Of a stretch of 64,000 nt of DNA, positions 50,703 through 60,496 are shown piece by piece (within the stretch, counting starts at the first letter, position 1; every line of letters starts with the position of its first letter). This DNA comes from Alistipes shahii WAL 8301. GTDB lineage: Bacteria > Bacteroidota > Bacteroidia > Bacteroidales > Rikenellaceae. The DNA is taken from NCBI RefSeq assembly GCF_025145845.1, contig NZ_CP102253.1:372001-436000 (forward strand), in the 5' to 3' direction. The notes below the pieces were generated by a model. That model made no database searches, was not told the origin of the DNA, and was given only the letters and a program-made list of their open reading frames with translations. The position numbers were made by a program, and so were the translations under genes.

Positions 50703-52529
50703 ATGAAACACACACTCAAAAGCGCCGTCACCACGACGGGCCGCCGGATGGCGGGAGCCAGAAGCCTCTGGCGCGCCAACGGCATGCGCGAAGAACAGTT
50801 CGGCCGGCCGGTCATCGGCATCGCCAATTCGTTCACCCAACTCGTGCCGGGGCACGTACACCTGCACGAAATCGGACAATATGTCAAACAGCGCATCGAA
50901 GCCCTCGGGTGCTTCGCCGCGGAGTTCAACACCATCGCCGTCGACGACGGCATCGCCATGGGCCACGACGGCATGCTCTACTCGCTGCCTTCGCGCGAGA
51001 TCATCGCCGACAGCGTCGAGTACATGGCCTCCGCCCACAAGATCGACGCGCTGGTCTGCATTTCGAACTGCGACAAGATCACCCCCGGCATGCTGATGGC
51101 CGCCATGCGGCTCAACATCCCGACGGTCTTCGTCTCGGGCGGGCCGATGGAGGCCGGAAAATTTCAGGGCCGCAGCGTCGACCTGATCGACGCCATGGTG
51201 ATGGGGGCCGACGAGACGTGCAGCGACGCGCAGATCGCCGAGATCGAGCGTTGCGCCTGCCCCGGCTGCGGATCGTGCTCGGGCATGTTCACGGCCAACT
51301 CGATGAACTGTCTGACCGAGGCGCTGGGTCTCTCGCTGCCGGGCAACGGCACGATCGTCGCCACCCACGTCAATCGCCGCCGGCTGTTCGAGGACGCTGC
51401 GGCGCTCATCGTCCGCAATGCCGAACGTTACTACTTCGAGGGCGACGAGCGGGTGCTTCCGCGTTCGATCGCCACGAAGGCCGCCTTCGAAAACGCCATG
51501 TCGTTAGACATCGCCATGGGCGGCTCGACCAACACGGTCCTGCACCTGCTGGCCGTGGCCCACGAGGCCGGCGTCGATTTCACGATGCAGGACATCGACC
51601 GCCTTTCGCGCCGGGTCCCGGTGCTCTGCAAGGTCGCCCCCAACTCGCACTACCACATCCAGGACGTCAACCGTGCCGGAGGCATCTTCGCCATTCTGGG
51701 CGAGCTTGACCGTGCCGGACTGCTCGACACCTCGGTCCTGCGCGTCGACGGGCGCACGCTGGGCGAAGCGATCCCGGCCTGCGACATTCTCAACCCGGCA
51801 GCCGCCGACGCCGCGCGACGCCGCGCGCTCAGCGCCCCGGCAGGCCATTACAGCCGCGAGCTGGGCGCACAGCACTCCTACTACGAAGAACCCGATACCG
51901 ATCGCACGGCGGGCTGCATCCGCGACGTGGAGCACGCCTATTTCCGCGACGGCGGACTGGCCGTGCTGACGGGCAACATCGCCCGGCAGGGCTGCGTCGT
52001 CAAAACCGCCGGCGTGGACGAAAAACTGTTCGTCTTCCGCGGCCCGGCGCGCGTTTACGAATCGCAGGAGCAGGCCATGAACGGCATTCTCGCCGACGAG
52101 GTGCAGCCGGGCGAAGTGGTCGTCATCCGCTACGAAGGCCCCAAGGGCGGCCCGGGCATGCAGGAGATGCTCTACCCCACGTCGTACCTCAAGTCGAAAC
52201 ACCTCGACAAGGCCTGCGCGCTGATCACCGACGGGCGTTTCTCGGGCGGAACCTCGGGGCTTTCGATCGGCCACGTCTCGCCGGAAGCCGCCTCGGGCGG
52301 GGAGATCGCCGTCGTCCGCACGGGCGATGAGATCGAGATCGACATCCCCGGCCGCTCGATCCGCCTCGCGGTAGACGATGCGGAGATCGCCGCCCGCATG
52401 GCCGCACAGGAACGCTTCCGCCCCGCCGGCCGCGACCGCCGCGTTCCGGCGTCGCTGCGCGCCTATGCCCGGCTGGTCAGCTCGGCCGACAAAGGCGCCG
52501 TACGTATCGTCGACGATAACGAAGAATAA
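50703..52529 (+). CDS. ilvD: Dihydroxy-acid dehydratase
   Basis: A 608-residue Fe-S enzyme. The cysteine motifs ISNCDKITPGML and CPGCGSCSGMFTANSMNCL bind the cluster. KGGPGMQEMLYPTSYL and ITDGRFSGGTSGLSIGHVSPE are standard C-terminal motifs. It makes 2-oxo acids from dihydroxy acids in valine and isoleucine synthesis, in the cytoplasm. It is the first gene of the operon, 45 bases after the attenuator T-run, and overlaps no other gene. Confidence 0.98.
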   Translation: MKHTLKSAVTTTGRRMAGARSLWRANGMREEQFGRPVIGIANSFTQLVPGHVHLHEIGQYVKQRIEALGCFAAEFNTIAVDDGIAMGHDGMLYSLPSREIIADSVEYMASAHKIDALVCISNCDKITPGMLMAAMRLNIPTVFVSGGPMEAGKFQGRSVDLIDAMVMGADETCSDAQIAEIERCACPGCGSCSGMFTANSMNCLTEALGLSLPGNGTIVATHVNRRRLFEDAAALIVRNAERYYFEGDERVLPRSIATKAAFENAMSLDIAMGGSTNTVLHLLAVAHEAGVDFTMQDIDRLSRRVPVLCKVAPNSHYHIQDVNRAGGIFAILGELDRAGLLDTSVLRVDGRTLGEAIPACDILNPAAADAARRRALSAPAGHYSRELGAQHSYYEEPDTDRTAGCIRDVEHAYFRDGGLAVLTGNIARQGCVVKTAGVDEKLFVFRGPARVYESQEQAMNGILADEVQPGEVVVIRYEGPKGGPGMQEMLYPTSYLKSKHLDKACALITDGRFSGGTSGLSIGHVSPEAASGGEIAVVRTGDEIEIDIPGRSIRLAVDDAEIAARMAAQERFRPAGRDRRVPASLRAYARLVSSADKGAVRIVDDNEE

Positions 52530-52544
52530 AAAAACGGACCCGCA

Positions 52545-54281
52545 ATGAATACCTCTCAAACACTCCGTCCCGAAGAGCGACGCACGGCCTCCGACCCCTC
52601 GATGACGGGATCGAAGGCCCTGATCGAATCATTTCTCCAAGAGGGCGTCGAAACCGTTTTCGGCTATCCCGGAGGCGCGATCATCCCCGTCTACGACGCG
52701 CTTTACGACTACCGCGACCGCCTGCGCCACATCCTCGTACGTCACGAGCAGGGCGCCGTGCACGCCGCACAGGGCTATGCCCGCGTCAGCGGCCGCGTCG
52801 GGGTCTGTCTGGTGACCTCGGGTCCCGGCGCCACGAACACCGTGACGGGGCTGGCCGACGCGCTGATGGACTCCACGCCGCTGGTGCTCGTCACCGGACA
52901 GGTCGGCTCCGCGCTGCTGGGCACCGACGCCTTTCAGGAGACCAATTTCGTCGGCATCACGCAGGCCGTCACCAAGTGGAACTGCCAGGTCAAGCGCACC
53001 GAGGACATTCCCGCGGCCATCGCCAAGGCCTTCTACATCGCCCGCTCGGGCCGTCCGGGTCCCGTCGTGGTCGACATCACCAAGGACGCACAATGCGGAA
53101 CAGCTCCGTTCCGCTACGAAAAAATCACCTCGATCCGCAGTTACCTCCCCGCGCCCGCACCCGACGCGGAACGCATCGCCGAAGCCGCACGGCTGATCGA
53201 CCAGGCCCGCCGTCCGCTGGTCATGGTGGGTCAGGGCGTCATCCTGGGCAACGCCGAAGCCGAGCTGCGGGCGCTGCTCGACAAGAGCGGCATGCCCGCC
53301 GCCTCGACCCTGCTGGGTCTCTCGGCCCTGCCGACCGACCATCCGCAAAACGTGGGCATGCTGGGCATGCACGGCAACTACGGTCCCAACATCAAGAACC
53401 AGGAGTGCGACCTGCTCGTGGCCGTGGGCATGCGTTTCGACGACCGCGTGACGGGGAATCCCGCGCATTTCGGCGCCAACGCCAAGGTGATCCACCTGGA
53501 GATCGACCCCGCGGAGATCGGCAAGATCATCCCGGCCGACGTGGCGGTCGTGGGCGATGTGAAACGCTCCCTGCCGCTCATCACCGAGCGTATCCGCAAA
53601 CGCGACCACAGCCAATGGATCGCCGGATTCCGCGCCTGCAACCAGATCGAATACGAAGCCGTCATCCGCAAGGCCGTGCACCCCGCCGAGGGGCGTATCC
53701 GCATGGGCGAGACGGTCGCCGCCGTGGCCCGGGCCTACCGCAACGACGCGGTGCTGGTGACCGACGTGGGCCAGCAGCAGATGAACGCCGCGCGCTATTT
53801 CGGATTCCGCCGCACGCGCAGCGTGGTCACCTCGGGCGGTCTCGGCACGATGGGATTCGGACTTCCGGCGGCCATCGGGGCCAAGTTGGGCGCCCCCGAC
53901 CGCGAAGTCGTCCTTTTCGCCGGCGACGGCGGCCTGCAAATGACCATTCAGGAGCTGGGCACGATCTTCCAGTCGAAGATCCCCGTGAAAATCGTCCTGC
54001 TGAACAACTCGTTCCTCGGCATGGTGCGCCAATGGCAGGAGCTGTTCTACGACCGCCGCTACTCCTTTACGGAGATGGTCAACCCCGATTTCGGGCTGAT
54101 CGCCCGCGGCAACGGCCTTTCGTACCGCTGCGTCGAACGGCGCGAGGAACTCGACGAGGCCATCGCCGCCATGAAAGCCTCCGAAGGCGCCTTCCTGCTG
54201 GAGGTGCGCGTCGAGGGCGAAGAGAACATTTTCCCGATGGTCCCGGCGGGCGCCCCGGTATCGGAAATCCGGTTCGAATAA
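52545..54281 (+). CDS. ilvB: Acetolactate synthase, large subunit
   Basis: A 578-residue ThDP enzyme with VFGYPGGAIIPVYDALYDY, the catalytic Glu in LVRHEQGAVHAAQGYAR, VCLVTSGPGATNTVTGLADA, and the ThDP-binding GDGGLQM...NNSFLGMVRQW at ~460-490. It condenses pyruvate with pyruvate or 2-oxobutyrate as the first step of branched-chain amino acid synthesis. It lies 15 bases after ilvD. Length is normal; the first ~20 residues are a variable extension. Confidence 0.98.
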   Translation: MNTSQTLRPEERRTASDPSMTGSKALIESFLQEGVETVFGYPGGAIIPVYDALYDYRDRLRHILVRHEQGAVHAAQGYARVSGRVGVCLVTSGPGATNTVTGLADALMDSTPLVLVTGQVGSALLGTDAFQETNFVGITQAVTKWNCQVKRTEDIPAAIAKAFYIARSGRPGPVVVDITKDAQCGTAPFRYEKITSIRSYLPAPAPDAERIAEAARLIDQARRPLVMVGQGVILGNAEAELRALLDKSGMPAASTLLGLSALPTDHPQNVGMLGMHGNYGPNIKNQECDLLVAVGMRFDDRVTGNPAHFGANAKVIHLEIDPAEIGKIIPADVAVVGDVKRSLPLITERIRKRDHSQWIAGFRACNQIEYEAVIRKAVHPAEGRIRMGETVAAVARAYRNDAVLVTDVGQQQMNAARYFGFRRTRSVVTSGGLGTMGFGLPAAIGAKLGAPDREVVLFAGDGGLQMTIQELGTIFQSKIPVKIVLLNNSFLGMVRQWQELFYDRRYSFTEMVNPDFGLIARGNGLSYRCVERREELDEAIAAMKASEGAFLLEVRVEGEENIFPMVPAGAPVSEIRFE

Positions 54282-54294
54282 AACGAAACAGCGT

Positions 54295-54846
54295 ATGGAA
54301 CAGGAATACATCATCACCGTGTTTTCGGAGAACAAGGTGGGCCTGCTGAGCCAGATCACCACCGTCTTCACCTGCCGCGACGTGAACATCGAGAGCCTCA
54401 CGACCTCGGAATCGGCGTTGCAGGGCATCCACAAATTCACCATCGTGGTCCGCACCACACCCGACCAGGTCGACAAACTCGTGCGGCAGGTCGAGAAGAA
54501 GATCGACGTGCTGAAGACCTTCGTCTACACCCCCGACGAGGTCGTGCAGCAGGAGATCGCCCTCTACAAGGTGACCCGCAGCCGGGGCGTCGAACAACTC
54601 GTCAGGGAACACAACGTCCGCATTCTGGAGATCGACGAGGACTACATCGTCGTCGAGAAAACCGGCCACAAGGCCGACACGCAGGCGTTGTTCCGCCTGC
54701 TGCAACCCTACGGCGTACAGCAGTTCGTGCGCAGCGGCACGGTGGCCATCATCAAGTCGCGGCGCGAGCTGCTGAACGAGTACCTTGAAGAAATCGACCG
54801 TTTAAGGGCCGAATCCGATGAAGAAGGGAGCAAAAGCGAAAAATAA
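54295..54846 (+). CDS. ilvN: Acetolactate synthase, small regulatory subunit
   Basis: A 183-residue ACT-domain protein: YIITVFSENKVGLLSQITTV and NIESLTTSESALQGIHKFTI form the first ACT domain. The second domain contains VIEKTGHK-like wording (VVEKTGHKADTQALFRLLQP). It binds valine or other end products and controls IlvB. The family is also named ilvH. It lies 13 bases after ilvB. The C-terminal ~20 residues are a charged tail. Confidence 0.95.
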   Translation: MEQEYIITVFSENKVGLLSQITTVFTCRDVNIESLTTSESALQGIHKFTIVVRTTPDQVDKLVRQVEKKIDVLKTFVYTPDEVVQQEIALYKVTRSRGVEQLVREHNVRILEIDEDYIVVEKTGHKADTQALFRLLQPYGVQQFVRSGTVAIIKSRRELLNEYLEEIDRLRAESDEEGSKSEK

Positions 54847-54884
54847 CTTTCAGAACATATAACAAACTCAAAATCACGAAAATC

Positions 54885-55931
54885 ATGGCAAAGATCAATT
54901 TCGGCGGCGTCGAAGAGAACGTCGTAACCCGCGAGGAATTTCCTCTGGAAAAAGCGCTCGAAACACTCAAGGACGAAACCATCGCCGTCATCGGCTACGG
55001 CGTGCAAGGCCCCGGACAGTCGCTCAACCTGCGCGACAACGGATTCAGGGTCATCGTGGGCCAGCGCGAAGGCTCCGCGAGCTGGGACAAGGCCGTAGCC
55101 GACGGCTGGGTGCCGGGCCAGACGCTTTTCGGCATCGAGGAGGCCGCCGAGCGCGCCACGATCATCCAGTACCTGCTCTCCGACGCCGGGCAGATCGCCG
55201 TATGGCCTTCAATCAAAAAGCACCTCACGCCGGGCAAGGCCCTCTATTTCTCCCACGGCTTCGGCATCACCTACAAGGAGCGCACGGGCATCGTGCCCCC
55301 GGCCGACGTGGACGTGATCCTGATCGCCCCGAAAGGCTCGGGAACCTCGCTGCGGCGCATGTTCCTCCAGGGCCGCGGACTCAATTCGAGCTATGCGGTG
55401 TTCCAGGACGCCACGGGCCGCGCCTTCGAACGCGTCGTGGCGCTGGGCATCGGCGTGGGTTCGGGCTACCTGTTCGAAACCGACTTCAAGCGCGAGGTCT
55501 ACTCCGACCTCACGGGCGAGCGCGGCACGCTGATGGGCGCCATCCAGGGCATCTTCGCCGCCCAGTACGACACGCTGCGCGCCAACGGCCACACCCCCTC
55601 GGAGGCCTTCAACGAAACGGTCGAGGAGCTGACCCAGTCGCTCATGCCGCTGGTCTCGGAGAACGGCATGGACTGGATGTACGCCAACTGTTCGACCACG
55701 GCCCAGCGCGGCGCGCTGGACTGGTGGAAGAAGTTCCGCGACGCCACGAAACCCGTCTTCGAAGAGCTGTACAGGGAGGTGGCCGCCGGCAACGAGGCCC
55801 AGCGTTCGATCGACCTGAACAGCAAACCCGACTACCGCGAGAAGCTCAACGAGGAGCTGCGCGAGATGCGCGAAAGCGAGATGTGGCAGACCGGCGCCGT
55901 CGTGCGCAAGCTGCGTCCCGAAAACAACTGA
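54885..55931 (+). CDS. ilvC: Ketol-acid reductoisomerase
   Basis: A 348-residue enzyme: the Rossmann motif IAVIGYGVQGPGQSLNLRDN, then the NADPH loop VGQREGSASW, and the catalytic region with DLTGERGTLMGAIQGIFAAQ and NCSTTAQRGALDWWKKFRDA. It converts acetolactate to dihydroxyisovalerate. It ends the operon, 38 bases after ilvN, and is followed by a strong terminator. The length matches the Bacteroidetes form. Confidence 0.97.
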   Translation: MAKINFGGVEENVVTREEFPLEKALETLKDETIAVIGYGVQGPGQSLNLRDNGFRVIVGQREGSASWDKAVADGWVPGQTLFGIEEAAERATIIQYLLSDAGQIAVWPSIKKHLTPGKALYFSHGFGITYKERTGIVPPADVDVILIAPKGSGTSLRRMFLQGRGLNSSYAVFQDATGRAFERVVALGIGVGSGYLFETDFKREVYSDLTGERGTLMGAIQGIFAAQYDTLRANGHTPSEAFNETVEELTQSLMPLVSENGMDWMYANCSTTAQRGALDWWKKFRDATKPVFEELYREVAAGNEAQRSIDLNSKPDYREKLNEELREMRESEMWQTGAVVRKLRPENN

Positions 55932-55948
55932 CACAAGGCAAGGTCCTG

Positions 55949-55982
55949 AAAAAGGCCGGCGGCAGCAGTCGCCGGCCTTTTT
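55949..55982 (+). terminator. Terminator of the ilv operon
   Basis: AAAAAGGCCGGCG and CGCCGGCCTTTTT form a perfect 13-pair stem with an 8-base loop; the end of the stem is the T run. It is 17 bases after the ilvC stop. Confidence 0.92.
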
Positions 55983-55995
55983 CGCGCAATTCGGT

Positions 55996-56026
55996 TTTGC
56001 ACCCGTTCAATTTTTATGTATCTTTG
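55996..56026 (+). promoter_or_regulatory. Promoter of the ROK kinase/manA operon
   Basis: TTTG at 55996-55999 and TATCTTTG at 56019-56026 are 19 bases apart, a standard Bacteroidetes promoter. It is 40 bases before the kinase start, so the leader is about 34 bases. Confidence 0.8.
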
Positions 56027-56065
56027 CCTGCCGGAACACCGGCAATCCAAACAAAACTACTCAAT

Positions 56066-57172
56066 ATGTACAGCCATGACAACCGGGTGGTCATCACCCT
56101 CGACGCCGGCGGCACGAACCTCGTTTTCGGCGCCATGCAGGCCAACAAATTCATTGTGGAGCCGATCACCCTCCCGTCGCATGCCGAGAACCTCGACAAA
56201 TGCCTCGCGACGATGGTCGAAGGGTTCCAGGCCGTCATCGACCGTCTGTCCGAAAAACCCGTAGCCATCAGTTTCGCATTCCCCGGCCCGGCCGACTATC
56301 CGAACGGCATCATCGGCGGTTATCTGCCCAACTTCCCGTCGTTCCGCGAAGGCGTGGCGCTGGGTCCGTTCCTCGAAGCGAAATTCGGCATCCCGGTATA
56401 CATCAACAACGACGGCGACCTGTTCGCCTACGGCGAGGCGCTGGGAGGCGCCCTGCCCGAGGTCAACGCCCGGCTCGAAGCGCTGGGAAGCCCGAAGAAA
56501 TACAAAAACCTCGTCGGCTACACCTTCGGCACGGGACTCGGCGTGGGCCTTGTGATCGACAACCGGCTGAACCGCGGCGACAACTCATGCGTCGAGACGT
56601 TCTGCCTGCGTCACAAGAAAATGCCCGAAATCATCGTCGAGGACGGGGCGTCGATCCGTGCCGTGAAACGCGTCTACGGCGAAGCTTCGGGCGACGTGAA
56701 CCACACCTTCGAACCGAAAGATATCTGCGAAATCGCCGAGGGTAAACGCCCGGGAGATGTCGAGGCCGCGAAGAAGGCTTTTGCCGAAATGGGCGAGATC
56801 GCCGGCGACGCCATGGCTACGGCCGTGACGCTGGTGGACGGCCTGATCGTCATCGGCGGCGGCATCACGGCGGCCCGCAAATGGATCATGCCCAGCCTGC
56901 TGAACGAGCTGCGTTCGAAGATGCACCAGCTCAACGGCAACGAGTTGAACCGCGTGCAGATGAAGGTTTACGATCTGGACGACGAGACGGAGTTCCGCGA
57001 ATTCGCCAAGGGCGCGCAGCGGCCCCTGAAAGTCTACGGCACGGACCGCTACGTGGCCTACGACCCGCAAAAACGCATCGGCGTGACCATTTCGAAACTC
57101 GGCGCGAGCCAAGCCATTTCGGTCGGAGCATACGCTTTCGCCTTGAGCCAGCTCGACACGGAAAACGCATAA
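56066..57172 (+). CDS. ROK-family sugar kinase
   Basis: A 368-residue protein. VVITLDAGGTNLVFGAMQ is the ATP-binding phosphate 1 motif, AFPGPADYPNGIIGGYLPNF and YINNDGDLFAYGEALGGA contain the sugar-binding Asn-Asn-Asp, and GYTFGTGLGVGLVIDNRL is the phosphate 2 motif. It likely phosphorylates glucose or another hexose. The zinc-binding cysteine motif of ROK repressors is not evident, and no DNA-binding domain is present. It is encoded 12 bases before manA, so it probably supplies hexose 6-phosphates to the same pathway. Confidence 0.88.
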   Translation: MYSHDNRVVITLDAGGTNLVFGAMQANKFIVEPITLPSHAENLDKCLATMVEGFQAVIDRLSEKPVAISFAFPGPADYPNGIIGGYLPNFPSFREGVALGPFLEAKFGIPVYINNDGDLFAYGEALGGALPEVNARLEALGSPKKYKNLVGYTFGTGLGVGLVIDNRLNRGDNSCVETFCLRHKKMPEIIVEDGASIRAVKRVYGEASGDVNHTFEPKDICEIAEGKRPGDVEAAKKAFAEMGEIAGDAMATAVTLVDGLIVIGGGITAARKWIMPSLLNELRSKMHQLNGNELNRVQMKVYDLDDETEFREFAKGAQRPLKVYGTDRYVAYDPQKRIGVTISKLGASQAISVGAYAFALSQLDTENA

Positions 57173-57184
57173 AATAGATCGACC

Positions 57185-58150
57185 ATGTATAAATTTCAAC
57201 CGATTCTGAAATCCCTGATCTGGGGCGGCGAGAAGATCGCCCCTTACAAGGGAATCGCCACCGACCAGCGCAACATCGGCGAAAGCTGGGAGCTTTCGGG
57301 CGTCAAGGACAACGAGTCCGTCGTCGCCGAAGGCCCCGAAGCCGGGACATCGCTCCCGGAACTGATCGCCCGTCACGGCGCGGCGCTGTTGGGCAAAGCC
57401 AACTACGGGCGTTTCGGCGAGGAGTTCCCGCTGCTGATCAAGTTCATCGACGCCCGGCAGGATCTCTCGATCCAGGTGCACCCGAACGATGAGCTGGCAT
57501 GGGAACGCCACAAATCCAAGGGCAAGACCGAAATGTGGTACGTGGTGTCGGCGGATAAGGACGCGCACCTGCGTTCGGGCTTCTCGAAGCAGGTAACGCC
57601 GGCCGAGTACGAGGCCAGCGTCGGGGACAACACCATCACGGACATCCTGGCCGACTACAAGATCGCACCGGGCGACGTGTTTTTCCTGCCCGCGGGACGT
57701 GTGCACTCGATCGGCGCGGGGTCGTTCATCGCCGAAATCCAGCAGACCTCGAACATCACCTACCGCATCTACGATTTCAACCGCCGCGATGCCAACGGCA
57801 ACACCCGCGAACTGCACACCGAACTGGCGAAGGGCGCCATCGACTACACCGTGCTGCCCGATTACCGGACGCATTACGAGCCGGCGCAGGACACGCGCGT
57901 GGAGCTGGTGTCGTGCCCTTATTTCACCACGTCGCTCTACGATCTGACCCGCCCCGAGACGCTCGACCTCGCGTCGCTCGACTCGTTCGTCGTGGCGATC
58001 TGCATCGAGGGCTGCGGCACGCTCACCGACGACAGCGGCGCAGCGGTTCCGGTGCACCAGGGCGAAACGGTCCTGATTCCGGCTTCGGCCCGTTCGCTCG
58101 CCTTCACGCCCGACGGCGGCATGAAGATTCTGACAAGCTGGATCGGCTGA
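57185..58150 (+). CDS. manA: Mannose-6-phosphate isomerase, class I
   Basis: A 321-residue zinc enzyme. PILKSLIWGGEKIAPYKGI and IGESWELSGVKDNESVVAEG open it, the zinc-binding QVHPNDELAW (His) and EMWYV follow, and the LPAGRVHSIGAGSFIAEIQQ region contains the last ligand. It interconverts mannose 6-phosphate and fructose 6-phosphate. The C-terminal cupin half has VAICIEGCGTLTDDSG. It forms an operon with the kinase and is followed by a strong bidirectional terminator. Confidence 0.95.
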   Translation: MYKFQPILKSLIWGGEKIAPYKGIATDQRNIGESWELSGVKDNESVVAEGPEAGTSLPELIARHGAALLGKANYGRFGEEFPLLIKFIDARQDLSIQVHPNDELAWERHKSKGKTEMWYVVSADKDAHLRSGFSKQVTPAEYEASVGDNTITDILADYKIAPGDVFFLPAGRVHSIGAGSFIAEIQQTSNITYRIYDFNRRDANGNTRELHTELAKGAIDYTVLPDYRTHYEPAQDTRVELVSCPYFTTSLYDLTRPETLDLASLDSFVVAICIEGCGTLTDDSGAAVPVHQGETVLIPASARSLAFTPDGGMKILTSWIG

Positions 58151-58168
58151 TCCGCCTCTTCGGCTCAA

Positions 58169-58210
58169 CGAAAAACTCCGGCCTGCGAAAATGCAGGCCG
58201 GAGTTTTTCG
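58169..58210. terminator. Bidirectional terminator between manA and the lipoprotein gene
   Basis: A perfect 18-pair stem (CGAAAAACTCCGGCCTGC and its complement) around a 6-base loop. It serves manA on the plus strand and the convergent gene ending at 58227 on the minus strand. Confidence 0.93.
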
Positions 58211-58226
58211 TTACGGCAAGCCGGAA

Positions 58227-60476
58227 TTACTCCGTCTTGAACCACGCCTTCGTGTCGTAGGTCGCTCCCGCACCCGTCTTCACCACCGAAGCGTCGACCG
58301 GGAAATACCCCTTCGCCGCATCCATCGAAGAGAACGGAGCTTCCACGCCGTCGCCCATCTGGTTATTTGCAGGCGTGTAGCTTCCGGTATGCTTCGCCGA
58401 CCAGAAATTCGTATCGCTGACCGGCGCGGTGTAGAGGTAATTATAGGTTACCTCCGCCTTGTCAGCCGTAAATCCGGCCGTGTCATACACACCCGTCAGA
58501 TAATTTTTCGCGGTAACACCGGTATAATACCCGACATTCTTGGTCACGGTCAGCCCTGCGAGGACATAAGCCCGGATCATAATGTTCGGCTGGTAAATGT
58601 TATAAATCGTATTGTTCGTCACCTCGACCTGAAGCCGGGTCGTCTGGAATGCCTGCGACCTGTCCCCGCAGTTGATCAGGTAGTTCTGCAAAGGCGTTTC
58701 GGCATAAAATACGTTGTTATCCAGACGAATCAACTGCTGCGTATGCGCGTCCTTCGCCTTGGTCGAATAGAACGGCTTGTTGGCGACGGTCATCTTCACG
58801 ATCGAATTCCCGAAATAGACACTCTTGAAATTCTGCGTATTGTGCGAATCGTAAACCACATTGTAGGCGGCATCCACGGTACAATCCTCGACATGCAGCG
58901 TCGGATCATAGGTGGCATTGGTCGTCGTAAAGAGGTTGTAATTGCCCGAGGCTGCGATATGCAGGTTCTTGAAAGCCGCATTGTACTTGCAACGCAGTTC
59001 CGGCCCGGAGATCGTCGCCTGCGCACGTTCGGGATAACGGCCGATCAGCACGATGTCGCCCATATTGATCGACGCGCCCGAAATCGTGAACGACAGATCG
59101 GCAGCATCGGAGTTGTCGACGAAAATCAAACCTCCGGCCGTAATGATCGCAGCGGTCAGTTCGGAGGGCTTGAGCAGCTGCGCTTCCGGATAGACCGTCT
59201 TATTGATCGTCAGGTCGCCCAGCGCGATGTCTTTCCCGTCCTGATAATCCTGGTAGTAGTCCGCCTCGGCGGTAACGGGAGCCTCCGCCGTCGTGTTCCC
59301 GACGCTTGCCACCTCGCTCGTCAGATCGCCGGCATAGGCGACCACGTAGATCGTATAGGCCGTATTGGCTTCGAGATTCCCGACCGTCACGCCCGTACCC
59401 GCACCGGCCGTGCCTTCGGCAAGAACCCTGGCGGCGTCGGGAGCCGCTTCCGTCGATTTGAGGCAGAGGTATTTCCAGCCGTCGGCATTGGCCGAGGGCG
59501 CAACGTCGAAGGTCAGCGCCGACTGCGTGGGCTCGACCGTCGCGGAGTTGGTCACCGCAACCGTCGGAGCGGCGGGAGCCGTTCCGGTGCTCTCGACCTG
59601 GATTTTGGCCACCGTCGAAAGCCCGCCGGCCGCAAAAGCCTCGATCGCCACGTCCTTCGACGTGTCGGCCGTGGCGCGGGTCACGGCTGCGGGGGCCGTC
59701 ACGATCAGTTCGGCCCTCTCATCCACGGCATCGGTCAGGCGTGCCGACCAGCCCTCGGGAGCCGACAGTTTCACCTGCTCGACACCTCGGATCTCCACCA
59801 CGAAACGTTTGGTGGCCCCGGCGTCGAACGTCTGCACACCCTCGGTCGGCGTGACGATCCGGCAGAAGAAATCGCTCACGATCGGAATGCGCAGTTCCTC
59901 GCCGCCGAGCAGCCTGATATAGAGGTCGCCGCCGTCGACCTTCACCTCCTCGAAGAACTTGTCGGTCACCGTACCCGAGCCGATGGCCTTGACGGGCTGG
60001 CCCTTGGTGTCCTTCACATTTTCGAAGGAGGTGCCGCCGTCGTAGCTCACCTGCCAGTAGCCGGTGGCCTCGTCGATGCGGAACCGGGGCGTCGTGCCGT
60101 CCTCGGCCACGGCCTTCACGCCGAGCGAGGTGAACGTGGCTCCGTTGTCGGTCGACACCTGCCACTCGCCCTTGTCGTTGATCGAGACGATCGGAATCAC
60201 GGCCTCGGCCTCGCTGCCCTGCACCAGTTCGATGGTCTCGCCGTTGGTCAGCGTGATGAGATATTTGCCATCGGAGGTCTCGACCTTGGAGATCGTGGCG
60301 CCGCCGTAGAGTTTCTGCAACGCCTCGATGTTGCCGTTCAGCGCGTCGACCTGCGTTTCGAGCGCCTGCACGCGGCTCTTCAGGTCGTCGATCGCATCCC
60401 ACAGGTCGTCGTTGTTGTCGCACGACTGGAAAACCGCAGCCAGCGCGACGAAGATCAGGATCAGATACTTTTTCAT
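58227..60476 (-). CDS. DUF4988-type surface lipoprotein with a fibronectin-like and a beta-helix-like region
   Basis: A 749-residue lipoprotein (AAVFQSC, then DNNDDLWDAIDDLKSRV). A short coiled coil (residues ~20-60) leads into the DUF4988-type domain with VIPIVSINDKGEWQVSTDNG. Further domains include a BACON-like stretch (~225-300) and a fibronectin type III-like part (~305-400). The last ~330 residues form a right-handed beta-helix-like region (FVDNSDAADLSFTISGASIN, VYFGNSIVKMTVANKPFY). This resembles DUF4957/DUF5123 pectate-lyase-like proteins. It may bind or cut uronic acid polymers; no catalytic residues can be named. Confidence 0.78.
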   Translation of the reverse strand: MKKYLILIFVALAAVFQSCDNNDDLWDAIDDLKSRVQALETQVDALNGNIEALQKLYGGATISKVETSDGKYLITLTNGETIELVQGSEAEAVIPIVSINDKGEWQVSTDNGATFTSLGVKAVAEDGTTPRFRIDEATGYWQVSYDGGTSFENVKDTKGQPVKAIGSGTVTDKFFEEVKVDGGDLYIRLLGGEELRIPIVSDFFCRIVTPTEGVQTFDAGATKRFVVEIRGVEQVKLSAPEGWSARLTDAVDERAELIVTAPAAVTRATADTSKDVAIEAFAAGGLSTVAKIQVESTGTAPAAPTVAVTNSATVEPTQSALTFDVAPSANADGWKYLCLKSTEAAPDAARVLAEGTAGAGTGVTVGNLEANTAYTIYVVAYAGDLTSEVASVGNTTAEAPVTAEADYYQDYQDGKDIALGDLTINKTVYPEAQLLKPSELTAAIITAGGLIFVDNSDAADLSFTISGASINMGDIVLIGRYPERAQATISGPELRCKYNAAFKNLHIAASGNYNLFTTTNATYDPTLHVEDCTVDAAYNVVYDSHNTQNFKSVYFGNSIVKMTVANKPFYSTKAKDAHTQQLIRLDNNVFYAETPLQNYLINCGDRSQAFQTTRLQVEVTNNTIYNIYQPNIMIRAYVLAGLTVTKNVGYYTGVTAKNYLTGVYDTAGFTADKAEVTYNYLYTAPVSDTNFWSAKHTGSYTPANNQMGDGVEAPFSSMDAAKGYFPVDASVVKTGAGATYDTKAWFKTE

Positions 60477-60496
60477 AATATGTTTGGTTTTTTATT